Notes: generated by a model not told the origin, from the letters alone. DNA of 64,000 nt from Sphingopyxis sp. BE259 (GCF_031457495.1 NZ_JAVDWM010000001.1:918001-982000), one strand, 5' to 3'; positions 8,685 through 17,614 are shown, counted from the stretch's first letter. Numbers and translations are program-made.

Positions 8685-9628
8685 TGCGCAAGCCCCATGG
8701 CCCGGCGGGCAGCGGCATAGTCGTCCGCGAGCCAGTCGATCCATGCGCCGGCAGGCCCGGCCTCCTTCACCGCGCCGATCCCCTGTCCGGCGCTCCATAT
8801 GTCCCGCCACGCCTTGCTGTTGGCACCGCCATTGTTGATATCGATCGCCCCGCCGCTGGTGGCGGGTACGAGATTGTCGGGGTCGAGGCCGTTCTCGATC
8901 AGCGATGGTCGCAGGAAACTCGCCTTCACGCCGGTAAAGCAGCTGGTGACGAGCACGTCTTTGGCGCTTCCGTCGACGAGCATCTGCTTGAAACCCGGCT
9001 GCGTGTTCGCCTCGCTCGACGCGAGAAAGGGCGAGCCGATATAGGCGAGATCGGCGCCCATGGCCTCGGACGCCAGCACGCCGCGACCGTTTGCGATGCA
9101 CCCCGCAAGCAGCAGCAGCCCGTCCCACCATTCGCGGATCTCGCCGACGAGCGCGAAGGGCGACTGGTCGCCGGTGTGACCGCCCGCGCCCGCGGCAACC
9201 GCGATGATGCCGTCGACGCCCATCTCGGCGCATTTCTGGGCGTGACGGTTGCGGATCACATCCTGGAACACGAGGCTGCCATTTGCCTGGAGCTCGCGCA
9301 CCAGTCCGGGGTCGGCCGCGAGCGCCAGCACGACGATCGGGACCTTATGCCGCAGCACAACCTCCAGGTCGGGCGCGAGCCGTTCGTTGCTCTTGTGCGC
9401 GACGAGATTGACGCACCAGGGCCGCGCACCGACGCTTGCCGCGATGCGCGCCAGATCCTTGTCGAGCGCCTCGGTGCTGCGCGGATTGAGCGCCGGCATC
9501 GCGCCGATGATCCCGGCGTTGCATTGCGCGATGACGAGATCGGCCGTCGAGGCGATAAACATCGGCCCGGCCATCACCGGAAGACGGAGGCCGGTCCTGA
9601 GCCGGGCAGCGAGGTTGGGTTCGGTCAT
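8681..9628 (-). CDS. Nitronate monooxygenase family protein (NPD/2-nitropropane dioxygenase-like)
   Basis: This TIM-barrel flavoprotein has 315 residues. Family signatures are MAGPMFIASTADLVIAQCNAG (positions 19-39, described in part), GAGGHTGDQSPF with the FMN-binding glycines and the histidine, and GADLAYIGSPFLAS. Members oxidise nitronates or act as FMN-dependent enoyl reductases. Finding one coupled by four-base overlaps to an MDR reductase and a MaoC hydratase in a beta-oxidation operon argues for a role on a CoA-linked unsaturated intermediate rather than on nitro compounds. That role is inference. Confidence 0.88.
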   Translation of the reverse strand: MTEPNLAARLRTGLRLPVMAGPMFIASTADLVIAQCNAGIIGAMPALNPRSTEALDKDLARIAASVGARPWCVNLVAHKSNERLAPDLEVVLRHKVPIVVLALAADPGLVRELQANGSLVFQDVIRNRHAQKCAEMGVDGIIAVAAGAGGHTGDQSPFALVGEIREWWDGLLLLAGCIANGRGVLASEAMGADLAYIGSPFLASSEANTQPGFKQMLVDGSAKDVLVTSCFTGVKASFLRPSLIENGLDPDNLVPATSGGAIDINNGGANSKAWRDIWSAGQGIGAVKEAGPAGAWIDWLADDYAAARRAMGLAQ

Positions 9629-10479
9629 TCGCAGGGTCTCCAGGCGGCCTGTCCCTCGTCGAGGACCAGCCGATCGCCAACATGGGCACGAAAGGCCGCG
9701 CCGTCCGAGGTGGGCCATATGGTGAATTGAAGGGTGTCGCCGGGCAGCACGATCCCCGAAAAGCGGCAGGCGAGATGGCTCAGCGTTGCGGGATCGCGTC
9801 CGAGCGCGCGCGCGACTGCGGCGCCCGCGACACCATAGCTGCCGAGGCCGTGCATGATGGGGCGGTCGAAGCCCGCACTGCGCGCGAAGGCGGGATCGAT
9901 ATGGAGCGGGTTCCAGTCGCCCGAGAGGCGGTAGATCAGCGCGGCGCGTGTCGAGAGCGGGACACTGGCATGTGCGCTGGGCTCGACATCCGGGATGACC
10001 GAGGAAGACGCAGGCGGCGGCGGTCCGCCAAACCCACCGTTGCCACGTAGCAGCAGCGTCTGACGCAGGGTGCAGTAAGCCTCGCCGCTCGCCGCGTCGG
10101 CGATCCGGCGTTCGAGCTCGAGCACCGCCCCGCGCCCCCCGCCGCGATCGAAAAGGCTGACCACCTTGGCGGTACCGACGACATCGGCCGCGGCTGGCAG
10201 CGGCGCATGATAGTCGGCCGCTTGCGCGCTGTGAACGAGACGGCGAAAATCTACGCCAAAGGCGGGATCGCGGATCCACATGCCCGGCGAACAGAGCGTG
10301 ACGGCGAAGCTCGGCAGCAGTTTGAGCCGCGTTTCGTCCAGGAAAACCAAGTCGCTGTCGTCGAGCGGGTCGTGCCCGAGCCCGAGGCCGAGCGCGTAGA
10401 GGATCGCATCGCGCGCGGTATAGCTTTGCCGCGCTTCGCCGAAATCATGCGCCAGGAGACGATCGGGCTGAAACGCCAT
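9625..10479 (-). CDS. MaoC-family enoyl-CoA hydratase 2
   Basis: This 284-residue protein is of double-hot-dog length. The N-terminal half is a degenerate hot-dog domain. The C-terminal half carries the hydratase-2 motif GDWNPLHIDPAFARSAGF followed by RPIMHGLGSYG, with the catalytic Asp and His in place. It hydrates trans-2-enoyl-CoA to the (R)-3-hydroxyacyl-CoA, and its operon partner upstream is a 17-beta-HSD4-type SDR that would oxidise exactly such a product. It overlaps the next gene by four bases. It resembles the hydratases of peroxisomal-type and steroid beta-oxidation. Confidence 0.9.
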   Translation of the reverse strand: MAFQPDRLLAHDFGEARQSYTARDAILYALGLGLGHDPLDDSDLVFLDETRLKLLPSFAVTLCSPGMWIRDPAFGVDFRRLVHSAQAADYHAPLPAAADVVGTAKVVSLFDRGGGRGAVLELERRIADAASGEAYCTLRQTLLLRGNGGFGGPPPPASSSVIPDVEPSAHASVPLSTRAALIYRLSGDWNPLHIDPAFARSAGFDRPIMHGLGSYGVAGAAVARALGRDPATLSHLACRFSGIVLPGDTLQFTIWPTSDGAAFRAHVGDRLVLDEGQAAWRPCE

Positions 10480-10482
10480 GTT

Positions 10483-11397
10483 TCAGACCGGTTCCCAGGT
10501 GAAGACATCGGCCGAACGGTGGAGCGGGTAGAAGTCGTTTGCGAACTGGTCGAAGACGCGCTCGGCCACCGTCTCGGGCGTCCAGCCTTCGGCGGTGTGT
10601 GCGGTGCGGACAGGGCGCGGCTGCGAGAAGAGGGATATCTCGTTGTTGCGCACCGCGAAAATCTGCCCGGTCACCTTGGCGCCGGCATCGCTGGTGAGCG
10701 CGACGACGAACGGCGCGATCTTGTCGGCGTCGAGCTTCTTCAGCCCGTCGACGCGCTTCTGTTGTTCGGGGGTGTCGGTCGGGATCGAATCGATCATCCG
10801 CGTCCAGGCGAAAGGCGCGACCGCGTTCGAGCGGACGCCAAAACGCTGCATGTCGAGCGCGATCGATTTCGACAGGCCGACGATGCCGAGCTTGGCGGCG
10901 GCATAATTGGCTTGGCCAAAATTGCCGATGAGCCCGCTCGTCGAGGTCATGTGGACATAGGCGCCCGCGCCTTGCTCCTTGAAGAAGGGCGCGGCGGCGC
11001 GGCTCGTGTTGAAGCTGCCCTTGAGGTGCACGGCGAGCACCGCGTCGAAATCGTCGGGACCCATTTTGTGGAAATACATGTCGCGGAGGTTCCCGGCATT
11101 GTTGACCACCGCGTCGATGCGCCCAAATCCGTCAATCGCGGCCTTCACCATCGCGCAGGCGCCGTCCCACTCGGCGACGCTGTCATGATTGGCGACCGCT
11201 TTTCCGCCCATCGCGACAATCTCGGCCACAACCTGTTCGGCCGGCGACCCCTCATCGCCACCTTCGCCGGTCAGCGAGACGCCGAGGTCGTTGACCACCA
11301 CCGCTGCGCCGGCCTTTGCCATCTCGAGCGCGATACCCCGGCCGACGCCGCGTCCCGCGCCGGTGACCAGCACGGCTTTTCCGTCCATCATTCCCAT
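10483..11397 (-). CDS. SDR, (3R)-hydroxyacyl-CoA dehydrogenase-like (HSD17B4 type)
   Basis: This 304-residue short-chain dehydrogenase has the motif TGAGRGVGRGIA, the long loop VVNDLGVSLTGEGGDEGSPA typical of the HSD17B4/MFE-2 dehydrogenase domain, NNAGNLRD, and the active-site pair in YAAAKLG. The extra C-terminal segment of about 60 residues is also typical of this group. It would oxidise an (R)-3-hydroxyacyl-CoA with NAD to the 3-oxoacyl-CoA. GAGGA precedes the start. The pairing with the MaoC hydratase directly downstream reproduces a split MFE-2 enzyme. Confidence 0.9.
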   Translation of the reverse strand: MGMMDGKAVLVTGAGRGVGRGIALEMAKAGAAVVVNDLGVSLTGEGGDEGSPAEQVVAEIVAMGGKAVANHDSVAEWDGACAMVKAAIDGFGRIDAVVNNAGNLRDMYFHKMGPDDFDAVLAVHLKGSFNTSRAAAPFFKEQGAGAYVHMTSTSGLIGNFGQANYAAAKLGIVGLSKSIALDMQRFGVRSNAVAPFAWTRMIDSIPTDTPEQQKRVDGLKKLDADKIAPFVVALTSDAGAKVTGQIFAVRNNEISLFSQPRPVRTAHTAEGWTPETVAERVFDQFANDFYPLHRSADVFTWEPV

Positions 11398-11407
11398 ATT
11401 CTTGTCC

Positions 11408-12586
11408 TCAATAGCTTTTGGGGAGGCCGAGCACCTTCTCGGCGATGAAGCTCATGATCAGCTGCTCGGTGATCGGAGCGAGCCGGGTCAGCGCGCTTTC
11501 GCGGTAGAGCCGCTCGACATGATATTCCTTGGCATAGCCGAAGCCGCCGTGGGTCGCGACCGACTGCCACGCAGCATCGTGGCAAGCGCGCGCCGCGAGG
11601 AATTTCGCGCTGTTCGCCTCGGCGCCGCAGGGCAGGCCGCTGTCGTAGAGGCGCGCAGCCTTCTCGACCATCAACCAGGCCGATTCCAGATACATCCATT
11701 TCTCGGCGAGCGGATGCTGGATGCCCTGGTTCTGGCCGATCGGCCGATCGAACACGACACGTTCCTTGGCATATTGCGTCGCGCGGCGCAGCGCGTCGCG
11801 GCCGATGCCGATCGCCTCGGCACCGATCAGGATGCGCTCAGGGTTGAGGCTGTGGAGAATGTAGGAGAAGCCCTTGCCCTCCTCGCCGATCCGGTCCTCC
11901 TCGGGAATGAACAGGCCGTCGATGAAGATCGCGTTCGAATCCACCGCCTTGCGGCCCATCTTGGGGATCAGATGGACATCGATCTTGCTGCGATCGAGAT
12001 CGGTGTAGAAGATGGTGATGCCGTCGGTTGGCTTGGCGCAATCCTCGAACTTGGTTGTGCGCGTGAGCAGCATGATCTTGTTCGCGACCTGCGCCGTCGA
12101 GGTCCAGACCTTTTGACCGTTTACGAGATAGCCGCCGGGAACCTTTTCGGCGAATGTCTTGATCCGCGTCGTGTTGAGCCCGGCGTCGGGCTCGGTGAAG
12201 CCGAAGCAGCACTGGTCCTCGCCCGCAACGAGCTGCGGGACCCAGCGCGCCTTTTGCTCGGGCGTACCTTTCACGACGATCGGATGCGGGCCGAACAGGT
12301 TGATGTGGATCGTCGAGGCCGCCGCGAAGCCGCCGCCGCAGGCCGCCACCTCGTTCATCATCGTCATCGCCTCGGTGACCCCTAGCCCCGAGCCGCCATA
12401 TTCCTCGGGCATGGTGATACCAAGCCAGCCGCCATCGGCCATCGCGCGGTGGAAATCCTTCGGGAATTCGCCTGTATTGTCGCGGTCGAGCCAATATTCA
12501 TCGTCAAAAGGCGCGCAGACGGCGCGGACGCCTTCGCGGATCGCGGCGAGATCCTCTTCGGTCGGAAGCGGGCGGGTGGCAGTCAT
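11408..12586 (-). CDS. Acyl-CoA dehydrogenase
   Basis: This 392-residue FAD enzyme introduces a 2,3-double bond into an acyl-CoA. The three-domain layout is complete: an N-terminal helical domain, the FAD-binding strand motif CCFGFTEPDAGLNTTR, and the C-terminal helical domain with RVVFDRPIGQNQGIQHPLAE and THGGFGYAKEYHVERLYRE. A glutamate in LNPERIL is a candidate base of the isovaleryl/long-chain type; I did not see the IYEGT-type glutamate. It sits mid-operon between the CitE-like gene and the SDR and probably acts early in a beta-oxidation turn. Confidence 0.9.
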   Translation of the reverse strand: MTATRPLPTEEDLAAIREGVRAVCAPFDDEYWLDRDNTGEFPKDFHRAMADGGWLGITMPEEYGGSGLGVTEAMTMMNEVAACGGGFAAASTIHINLFGPHPIVVKGTPEQKARWVPQLVAGEDQCCFGFTEPDAGLNTTRIKTFAEKVPGGYLVNGQKVWTSTAQVANKIMLLTRTTKFEDCAKPTDGITIFYTDLDRSKIDVHLIPKMGRKAVDSNAIFIDGLFIPEEDRIGEEGKGFSYILHSLNPERILIGAEAIGIGRDALRRATQYAKERVVFDRPIGQNQGIQHPLAEKWMYLESAWLMVEKAARLYDSGLPCGAEANSAKFLAARACHDAAWQSVATHGGFGYAKEYHVERLYRESALTRLAPITEQLIMSFIAEKVLGLPKSY

Positions 12587-12601
12587 AACCTCTCTCCGTG
12601 G

Positions 12602-13465
12602 TCAGGCGCTGGCAAGCGTGCGGCGCGCGGCCTTCAAATGGGGAATGTCGTACATTTTTCCGTCGATCCCGAGCGTGCCGGCGTCAGGATTGGCGGCAAA
12701 GGCGTCGACAATCTTCTGCGCCTCCGCGATTTCGGCGGAGGACGGGCTAAAGCAGCGATTGATGATGTCGACCTGATCGGGGTGGATCGCGATCCGGCCG
12801 GTGAAGCCGTCGCGGCGCGCGCGGCGGCAGTCGGCCTCGAGACCGTCCGGATTACGGAAATCGGCATAAAGCGTGTCGACCGGCGCGACCCCCGCCGACG
12901 CGGACGCATAAAGACAGAGCGATCGTGCAAGGCGATAAGGATCGGTCCAGTGTCCGTCCTCTTCCTTGTTGCCGGTGGCGCCGATCGCCGCGGCAAGATC
13001 CTCGGCGCCCCAGGTCAAGGCGACCAGGCGCGGATGCGGCGGGGTGTAGCTGCCGAGATTGAACATCGCGAGCGGCGTTTCGGTCGCCACCACAGCGATC
13101 TTCACACGCCCTTGCGTCATTCCGGCAGCGCTTTCGAGGCGGTCAAGCTCGGCCCCGATCCGCGCGATGTCGGCGGCGCCATTGGCTTTGGGGATGAGCA
13201 AGCCGTCGAGGCCGGGTTTCACCACAGCGGCGAGGTCGTCGAAGGTCATGCCGGTATCGAACGGGTTGACGCGCACGAAGAAGGACCAGTCATGTTGGCT
13301 CTGGTCGTCGAGGAGCGTGGCGACCTGCGCGCGGGCCGCTTCCTTCATGCTCGGCGCAACACTGTCCTCGAGATCGAGGATCAGGGCGTCGGCACCGATC
13401 GCGCGCGCCTTGGCGAATTTCTTTTCGCTGTCGCCAGGGACGAAGAGGAGCGAGCGAAGCCTCAC
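12602..13465 (-). CDS. HpcH/HpaI aldolase family, CitE-like acyl-CoA lyase
   Basis: This 287-residue TIM-barrel enzyme belongs to the citrate-lyase-beta/malyl-CoA-lyase group. Signatures are SLLFVPGDSEKKF, the metal and CoA region ADALILDLEDSVAPSMK, the arginine segment VRVNPFDTG, and WGAEDLAAAIGA. Family members cleave or form beta-hydroxy-acyl-CoA bonds (malyl-, citramalyl-, HMG-like) or hydrolyse malyl-CoA. The start is GTG, overlapping the upstream MaoC stop as GTGA. A lyase of this kind could release acetyl-CoA or pyruvate from a branched intermediate that ordinary thiolysis cannot handle; this is inferred from context. Confidence 0.85.
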   Translation of the reverse strand: MRLRSLLFVPGDSEKKFAKARAIGADALILDLEDSVAPSMKEAARAQVATLLDDQSQHDWSFFVRVNPFDTGMTFDDLAAVVKPGLDGLLIPKANGAADIARIGAELDRLESAAGMTQGRVKIAVVATETPLAMFNLGSYTPPHPRLVALTWGAEDLAAAIGATGNKEEDGHWTDPYRLARSLCLYASASAGVAPVDTLYADFRNPDGLEADCRRARRDGFTGRIAIHPDQVDIINRCFSPSSAEIAEAQKIVDAFAANPDAGTLGIDGKMYDIPHLKAARRTLASA

Positions 13466-13914
13466 GCGGGGCTCCGGATCATCAGGGCGCCGCGCAACGT
13501 GCGGCAGACGATCTCGTCGTTCTGGTTGAGCCCGAGATGCTCGAAGGCGACGATGCCCTGCGTCGGACGCGACTTGCTGTCGCGCAGCTCGATCACCGTG
13601 GTGCGCGCGCGGATCGTATCGCCGGCGAACACGGGCTTCGGGAAGGTCGTTTCGCTCATGCCGAGATTGGCGATCGTTGTCCCGAGCGTCGTGTCCTGGA
13701 CCGAGAGGCCGATGACGAGCCCGAGCGTGAAGATCGAATTCATCAGCGGCTTGCCGAACTCGGTCGTCGCCGCATAGGCATGATCGATATGGATCGCCGC
13801 CGGATTATAGGTGAGCGAGCTGAACAGGATATTGTCCATGTCGGTCACCGTCCGGCGGATTTCGTGATCGAAGACCTGACCGACGCTGAACTGCTCGAAG
13901 TAAAGTCCCGCCAT
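13462..13914 (-). CDS. MaoC-family dehydratase, single hot-dog domain
   Basis: This 150-residue protein opens MAGLYFEQFSVGQVFDHEIRR and continues with TYNPAAIHIDHAYAATTEFG, the single-domain MaoC motif with the catalytic Asp replaced or shifted (N-x4-H pattern) compared with the two-domain enzyme. It resembles mesaconyl-CoA hydratase-type proteins (Mch/MeaC-like) that sit next to CitE-like lyases. The gene is coupled to the downstream lyase by a GTGA overlap, so hydration followed by lyase cleavage is a plausible two-step unit. Confidence 0.85.
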   Translation of the reverse strand: MAGLYFEQFSVGQVFDHEIRRTVTDMDNILFSSLTYNPAAIHIDHAYAATTEFGKPLMNSIFTLGLVIGLSVQDTTLGTTIANLGMSETTFPKPVFAGDTIRARTTVIELRDSKSRPTQGIVAFEHLGLNQNDEIVCRTLRGALMIRSPA

Positions 13915-13924
13915 GTTTCTCTCC

Positions 13925-15124
13925 CTAGTCGAGGCGGCCGAGGATCGAGACCGCCGCGACGCTGTTGAACGGTGCGCCGCCCAGATTGTGGGTCAGCCCG
14001 AAATCGACCTGCGACAATTGCCGATCGCCAGCGCGGCCGCGCAGTTGGTTATAAACTTCATAGGCCATGCGCAGCCCCGAAGCGCCGACTGGATGACCAA
14101 AGCATTTGAGCCCGCCATCGGTCTGGCACGGGATGGCGCCGCCGCGGTCATATTTGCCATCGAGTATGTCGAAAATGGCGCGGCCGGGCTCGGAAAGGCC
14201 GAGGTCTTCCATCGTCACCAGTTCGGTCACCGAGAAGCAGTCATGAACTTCGGTCAGCGAAATCTCGGCGCGCGGATCGTTGATGCCCGCTTCGGCATAG
14301 GCGCGGGCGGAGGCGACCTGGGTATTGCGCACCGAGGCGCCGTCCCATTCGCCATAGCTCATCTCCCAGCCATTGCTCGCCGAGAGCTGGATCGCCTTCA
14401 CAGTGACCGGATTATCGATGCCCAGGCTCTTTGCGATCTCGGGGGTGGTCACAATCGCGCAGGCCGCCCCGTCGGAGACCCCGCAGCAATCGAACAGCCC
14501 CAGCGGGTCGGCGATCATCGGCGCTTTCAGGATGGTCTCCATCTCGACTGCCTTGCGCAGATGCGCCTTGCCGTGGAGCGCGCCATTCTGGTGGCTCTTC
14601 CAGCTGACATGCGCCATCGCGCGCTTCAGGTCGCCGCCGTCGAGGCCGTGCGCGGTACTATAGGCGCCCGCGAGCTGTGCGAAGGTGCCGGGCGCCGAGC
14701 CGTAGGGCATCCATAAATCATTCGCGAGGCCCTTGGTGCGAAGCGGCAACCCGCCGTAGCCCGTGTCCTTCAATTTCTCGACGCCGAGCGCGAGTCCGAA
14801 ATCGATCGCGCCCGAGGCGACCGCATAGGCTGCGGCGCGTAGCGCCTCGGTGCCGGTCGCGCACATATTCTCGACCCGGCTCACCGGGATGGTCTGGAGG
14901 CGCAGCGCATGGGCGAGCGGGAGGGCGCTGTTGCCGACATTGATGTCGTCGAGTGCATTGCCCATCCAGGCGGCCTCGATCTGGCTGCGGTCGATCCCGG
15001 CGTCGCCGATCGCTTCCTCGAAGGCCTCGATCATCAGATCGTCGGCGCCGCGGTCCCAGCGTTCGCCGAACACCGAGCAACCCATGCCGATGATCGCGAC
15101 CTTGTCCTTGATACCTGTCGCCAT
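13925..15124 (-). CDS. Thiolase, SCP-x/lipid-transfer type acetyl-CoA acyltransferase
   Basis: This thiolase has 399 residues. The nucleophile region is SRVENMCATGTEALRAAAYA, the histidine segment is EVHDCFSVTEL, and the C-terminal signature is GGLKCFGHPVGASG, all fitting the SCP2/SCPx branch. Such enzymes cleave bulky 2-methyl-branched or steroid/terpenoid-type 3-oxoacyl-CoAs. The gene lies three bases after the HMG-CoA-synthase-like/DUF35 fusion. Thiolases of this branch often need a DUF35 partner, so the two products may form a complex. Confidence 0.9.
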   Translation of the reverse strand: MATGIKDKVAIIGMGCSVFGERWDRGADDLMIEAFEEAIGDAGIDRSQIEAAWMGNALDDINVGNSALPLAHALRLQTIPVSRVENMCATGTEALRAAAYAVASGAIDFGLALGVEKLKDTGYGGLPLRTKGLANDLWMPYGSAPGTFAQLAGAYSTAHGLDGGDLKRAMAHVSWKSHQNGALHGKAHLRKAVEMETILKAPMIADPLGLFDCCGVSDGAACAIVTTPEIAKSLGIDNPVTVKAIQLSASNGWEMSYGEWDGASVRNTQVASARAYAEAGINDPRAEISLTEVHDCFSVTELVTMEDLGLSEPGRAIFDILDGKYDRGGAIPCQTDGGLKCFGHPVGASGLRMAYEVYNQLRGRAGDRQLSQVDFGLTHNLGGAPFNSVAAVSILGRLD

Positions 15125-15127
15125 CGC

Positions 15128-16558
15128 TCAGGCCTCCATTTGCGGGCGCTTGGCGGGGGCGCCCTTCCAGAAATAGGTCCGCATACCGCGTCTTTTGTCG
15201 ACCGACTTGATGCGCAGCCGCATGCCGAGCGCGTCGCCGACCTTGAACCCGGCGCCGCTCGCATCGGTGAGCTCCATCAGGATGCGTGCGCCATTCTCGA
15301 ACTGGACAAGCCCAAACCAGAAGGGCGGGTCGGGGGTGTAGTTGAGGCGGTCGGCGGTCACCGAAGCGACTTTCGCCGGCAGGTCGGCAAGCCGGACATC
15401 CTCGAGCGCCTCGCGGCCGTCGGCGCCGGGGCGCACCGGGATGGGGGTCTTGGGAAACTGGACATTGCCCTTAGCGTCGCGCCCGCCAATGAAGCCGAGC
15501 GTGTCGCGCCCATAGCGTTCGAGTACTGTCGCCTGGGCCTTCTGCTCGAACTCGGAGCGGACACCGAAATCGAGATCGACCGCACCGGTCAGCGACAGGA
15601 AGCGGACATAGTCGCCGCTCGCCTCACCGAGCCCGAGAGCGGCGCGGACGTCGGCTGCGCCGGGCACTTTGGCGTCGACGCGGAAGATGAGGGCGTCGCA
15701 GCCGCTGCCGAAGCCGGCGAGCAGCACATGGTCGCCGGGACGCGCCGAGTCGAAGGCGAGCGCCAGCGCAAACAGCGCATGCGCGGCGCCGAGGTCGCCG
15801 GCTTGCTCGGCAAGCGTCGTGGCAAGATTGGGCGCGGTGATGCCGGTGCGGCGCGCGATATCTTTCCACATGCCCGAGAGCGGTTCGTGGACCGCGGCCC
15901 ATTTGATGTCGCCGGGCGCGATCCCGGCATTGGCGCAGGCGCCCGCGATCGCGGGGGCGATGATCGCGCTGCTGGCGATGTCGCGCACGAAGCGCTCCTC
16001 GCTCGGATAGGCGGTCTCGTGCCCGCGCGAGGCATAGCTGTCGAGCAAGTCGTGCGCCTCCGAGGCCCAGCCGACGAGCTTTGCGGCCCCGTCGGTGCCG
16101 GTTCGCACCGCGCTGCCGCCATCGCCATAAGCGAGGTGCGACGAACTGCCGGGCTTCGCGGGGCGACGTTCGCCCGCCGCGATCAGCGCATCGTCGGCGC
16201 CGAGCAGAGCGTCGAGCAATGCCGCGACGGCGCAGCGCCTGCTTCCGGCGACGTCGAGCGTGCGGGTCGCGCGCGGCAACGCCAGCGCATCGACCAGCAG
16301 GCTTGAATGTGCGCGGTCGATGAAGGGCGCCGAGGTCGAGGCGAAGCAAAGGCGCGATGGCGGCGACGCGGTGAGCGACCGGCTCGCTTCGGCGGCAAGG
16401 GTGAAAGCGTCCTCGTCCCAGCCGCCGACGGCGCGATAGCCCGCCTGGCGGCCGCCGAGGCCAAAATGTTTCAGCGATTTGGCAGCCTGCGCCCGATCGA
16501 GACGCAAGAGCGGCAGATAGCCGCCAACAGCCACAATCGACCCCGGTTCATGGGTCAC
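15128..16558 (-). CDS. HMG-CoA-synthase-like domain fused to DUF35/OB-fold domain
   Basis: This 476-residue protein has two parts. Residues 1 to about 330 have a ketosynthase-III/HMG-CoA synthase-like fold (opening IVAVGGYLPLLRLDRAQAAK, later HLAYGDGGSAVR and AAVHEPLSGMW). The last 130 or so residues resemble a DUF35 acyl-CoA-binding domain with an OB-fold (PPFWFGLVQFENGARILMEL). The segment where the HMG-CoA synthase cysteine is expected reads DVAGSRRCAVAALLDALLG, with the cysteine apparently displaced, so catalysis is uncertain. GTG is the start, after GGGAGG. It is the first gene of the minus operon and is followed by the thiolase. Confidence 0.8.
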   Translation of the reverse strand: MTHEPGSIVAVGGYLPLLRLDRAQAAKSLKHFGLGGRQAGYRAVGGWDEDAFTLAAEASRSLTASPPSRLCFASTSAPFIDRAHSSLLVDALALPRATRTLDVAGSRRCAVAALLDALLGADDALIAAGERRPAKPGSSSHLAYGDGGSAVRTGTDGAAKLVGWASEAHDLLDSYASRGHETAYPSEERFVRDIASSAIIAPAIAGACANAGIAPGDIKWAAVHEPLSGMWKDIARRTGITAPNLATTLAEQAGDLGAAHALFALALAFDSARPGDHVLLAGFGSGCDALIFRVDAKVPGAADVRAALGLGEASGDYVRFLSLTGAVDLDFGVRSEFEQKAQATVLERYGRDTLGFIGGRDAKGNVQFPKTPIPVRPGADGREALEDVRLADLPAKVASVTADRLNYTPDPPFWFGLVQFENGARILMELTDASGAGFKVGDALGMRLRIKSVDKRRGMRTYFWKGAPAKRPQMEA

Positions 16559-16626
16559 CTTTCGCTACCTCCCGCCATTGGTTCAGTTGTTTCCTGCAAC
16601 CATCCTTGACAGCAATTTTTGAAGTT

Positions 16627-16640
16627 GTAAACTGGTTCAC
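16627..16640. promoter_or_regulatory. Operator candidate GTAAACTGGTTCAC in a divergent promoter region
   Basis: This near-perfect 14-bp palindrome of the AAC-nn-GTT type lies in the 139-base gap between the minus operon (start 16558) and the plus operon (start 16698). It matches the palindrome at 523-534 in core and flank, and so probably controls both directions. Confidence 0.5.
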
Positions 16641-16697
16641 GAAATTTGGGTTGCGACAAGTGACCCGGTAAGAATCGCAACGGGGAAGAGGTTGATC

Positions 16698-17585
16698 ATG
16701 GATATATTCCGGTCCGACGTGCTCGCGGGCAAATCGATTCTCGTGACGGGTGGCGGATCCGGTCTGGGTCTTGAAATTTCGAAGGCGCTGGCCGCCAAAG
16801 GCGCGACGGTTCATATTTGCGGGCGCCGCGCCAATGTCCTTGAAGCCGCTGCCGCCGAGATCGCGGCAGGCACGGTTGGAAAGGTACATTGGCATACTTG
16901 TGACATTCGCGATGCCGATCAGGTCGACGCGATGGTCGAAGCGATGTGGAAGGTTGGGCCGGTCACCAGCCTGGTGAACAACGCCGCCGCAAACTTCATC
17001 GCGCCGACCAAGGGGCTGAGCCCGCGCGGCTTTCGCGCCATCACATCGACAGTGATGGACGGCAGCTTCCATGTCACGCTCGCGCTCGGCAAGCGCTGGA
17101 TCGACGAAGGCATCAAGGGGGCAGTGGTCAGCAATCTCGTCACCTGGGTGTGGACGGGTTCGGCCTTTGTCGTGCCCTCGGCGATGGCGAAGACGGCGCT
17201 GCATGCGATGACGATGTCTCTCGCGGTCGAATGGGGGCCTTATGGCATCCGGCTCAATGCAACCGCCCCGGGGCCCTTTCCGACCGAAAGTGCTTGGGAG
17301 AAGCTGAACCCGATCCCCGATGCGAAATCGTCCGCGACGAGCGCCGAGACGGTGCCGCTGAGGCGCTTCGGGGCGATGCCCGAACTTCAGAACCTGATCA
17401 CGTTCCTGCTGTCAGACGGCTGCGACTATCTCACCGGCCAGACGATCGCGATCGACGGCGGCCAGCATCTCGCCGGACCCGGCACCTTCGCCGACCTGAC
17501 GGGGATGACCGATGACCAATGGCAGACCGCCCGCGAAGCGATCGAACAGTCGACGCAGCGCGACAAGGCCAATCGGGCAGGCTGA
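16698..17585 (+). CDS. SDR, 2,4-dienoyl-CoA reductase-like
   Basis: This 295-residue short-chain dehydrogenase starts with ATG at 16698 after GGGGAAGAGG; an in-frame TTG two codons earlier is less likely. The nucleotide motif is TGGGSGLGLEISK. The catalytic region GSAFVVPSAMAKTALHAM closely matches the mitochondrial 2,4-dienoyl-CoA reductase pattern, in which the usual active-site tyrosine is absent from this position while the lysine is kept. The following AVEWGPYGIRLNATAPGPF is also typical. It would reduce a conjugated dienoyl-CoA with NADPH. It heads the plus operon containing the BadH/BadI-like genes. Confidence 0.87.
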   Translation: MDIFRSDVLAGKSILVTGGGSGLGLEISKALAAKGATVHICGRRANVLEAAAAEIAAGTVGKVHWHTCDIRDADQVDAMVEAMWKVGPVTSLVNNAAANFIAPTKGLSPRGFRAITSTVMDGSFHVTLALGKRWIDEGIKGAVVSNLVTWVWTGSAFVVPSAMAKTALHAMTMSLAVEWGPYGIRLNATAPGPFPTESAWEKLNPIPDAKSSATSAETVPLRRFGAMPELQNLITFLLSDGCDYLTGQTIAIDGGQHLAGPGTFADLTGMTDDQWQTAREAIEQSTQRDKANRAG

Positions 17586-17614
17586 CAGGTAAGAGACAAA
17601 AAGGGGCCTCGGCG

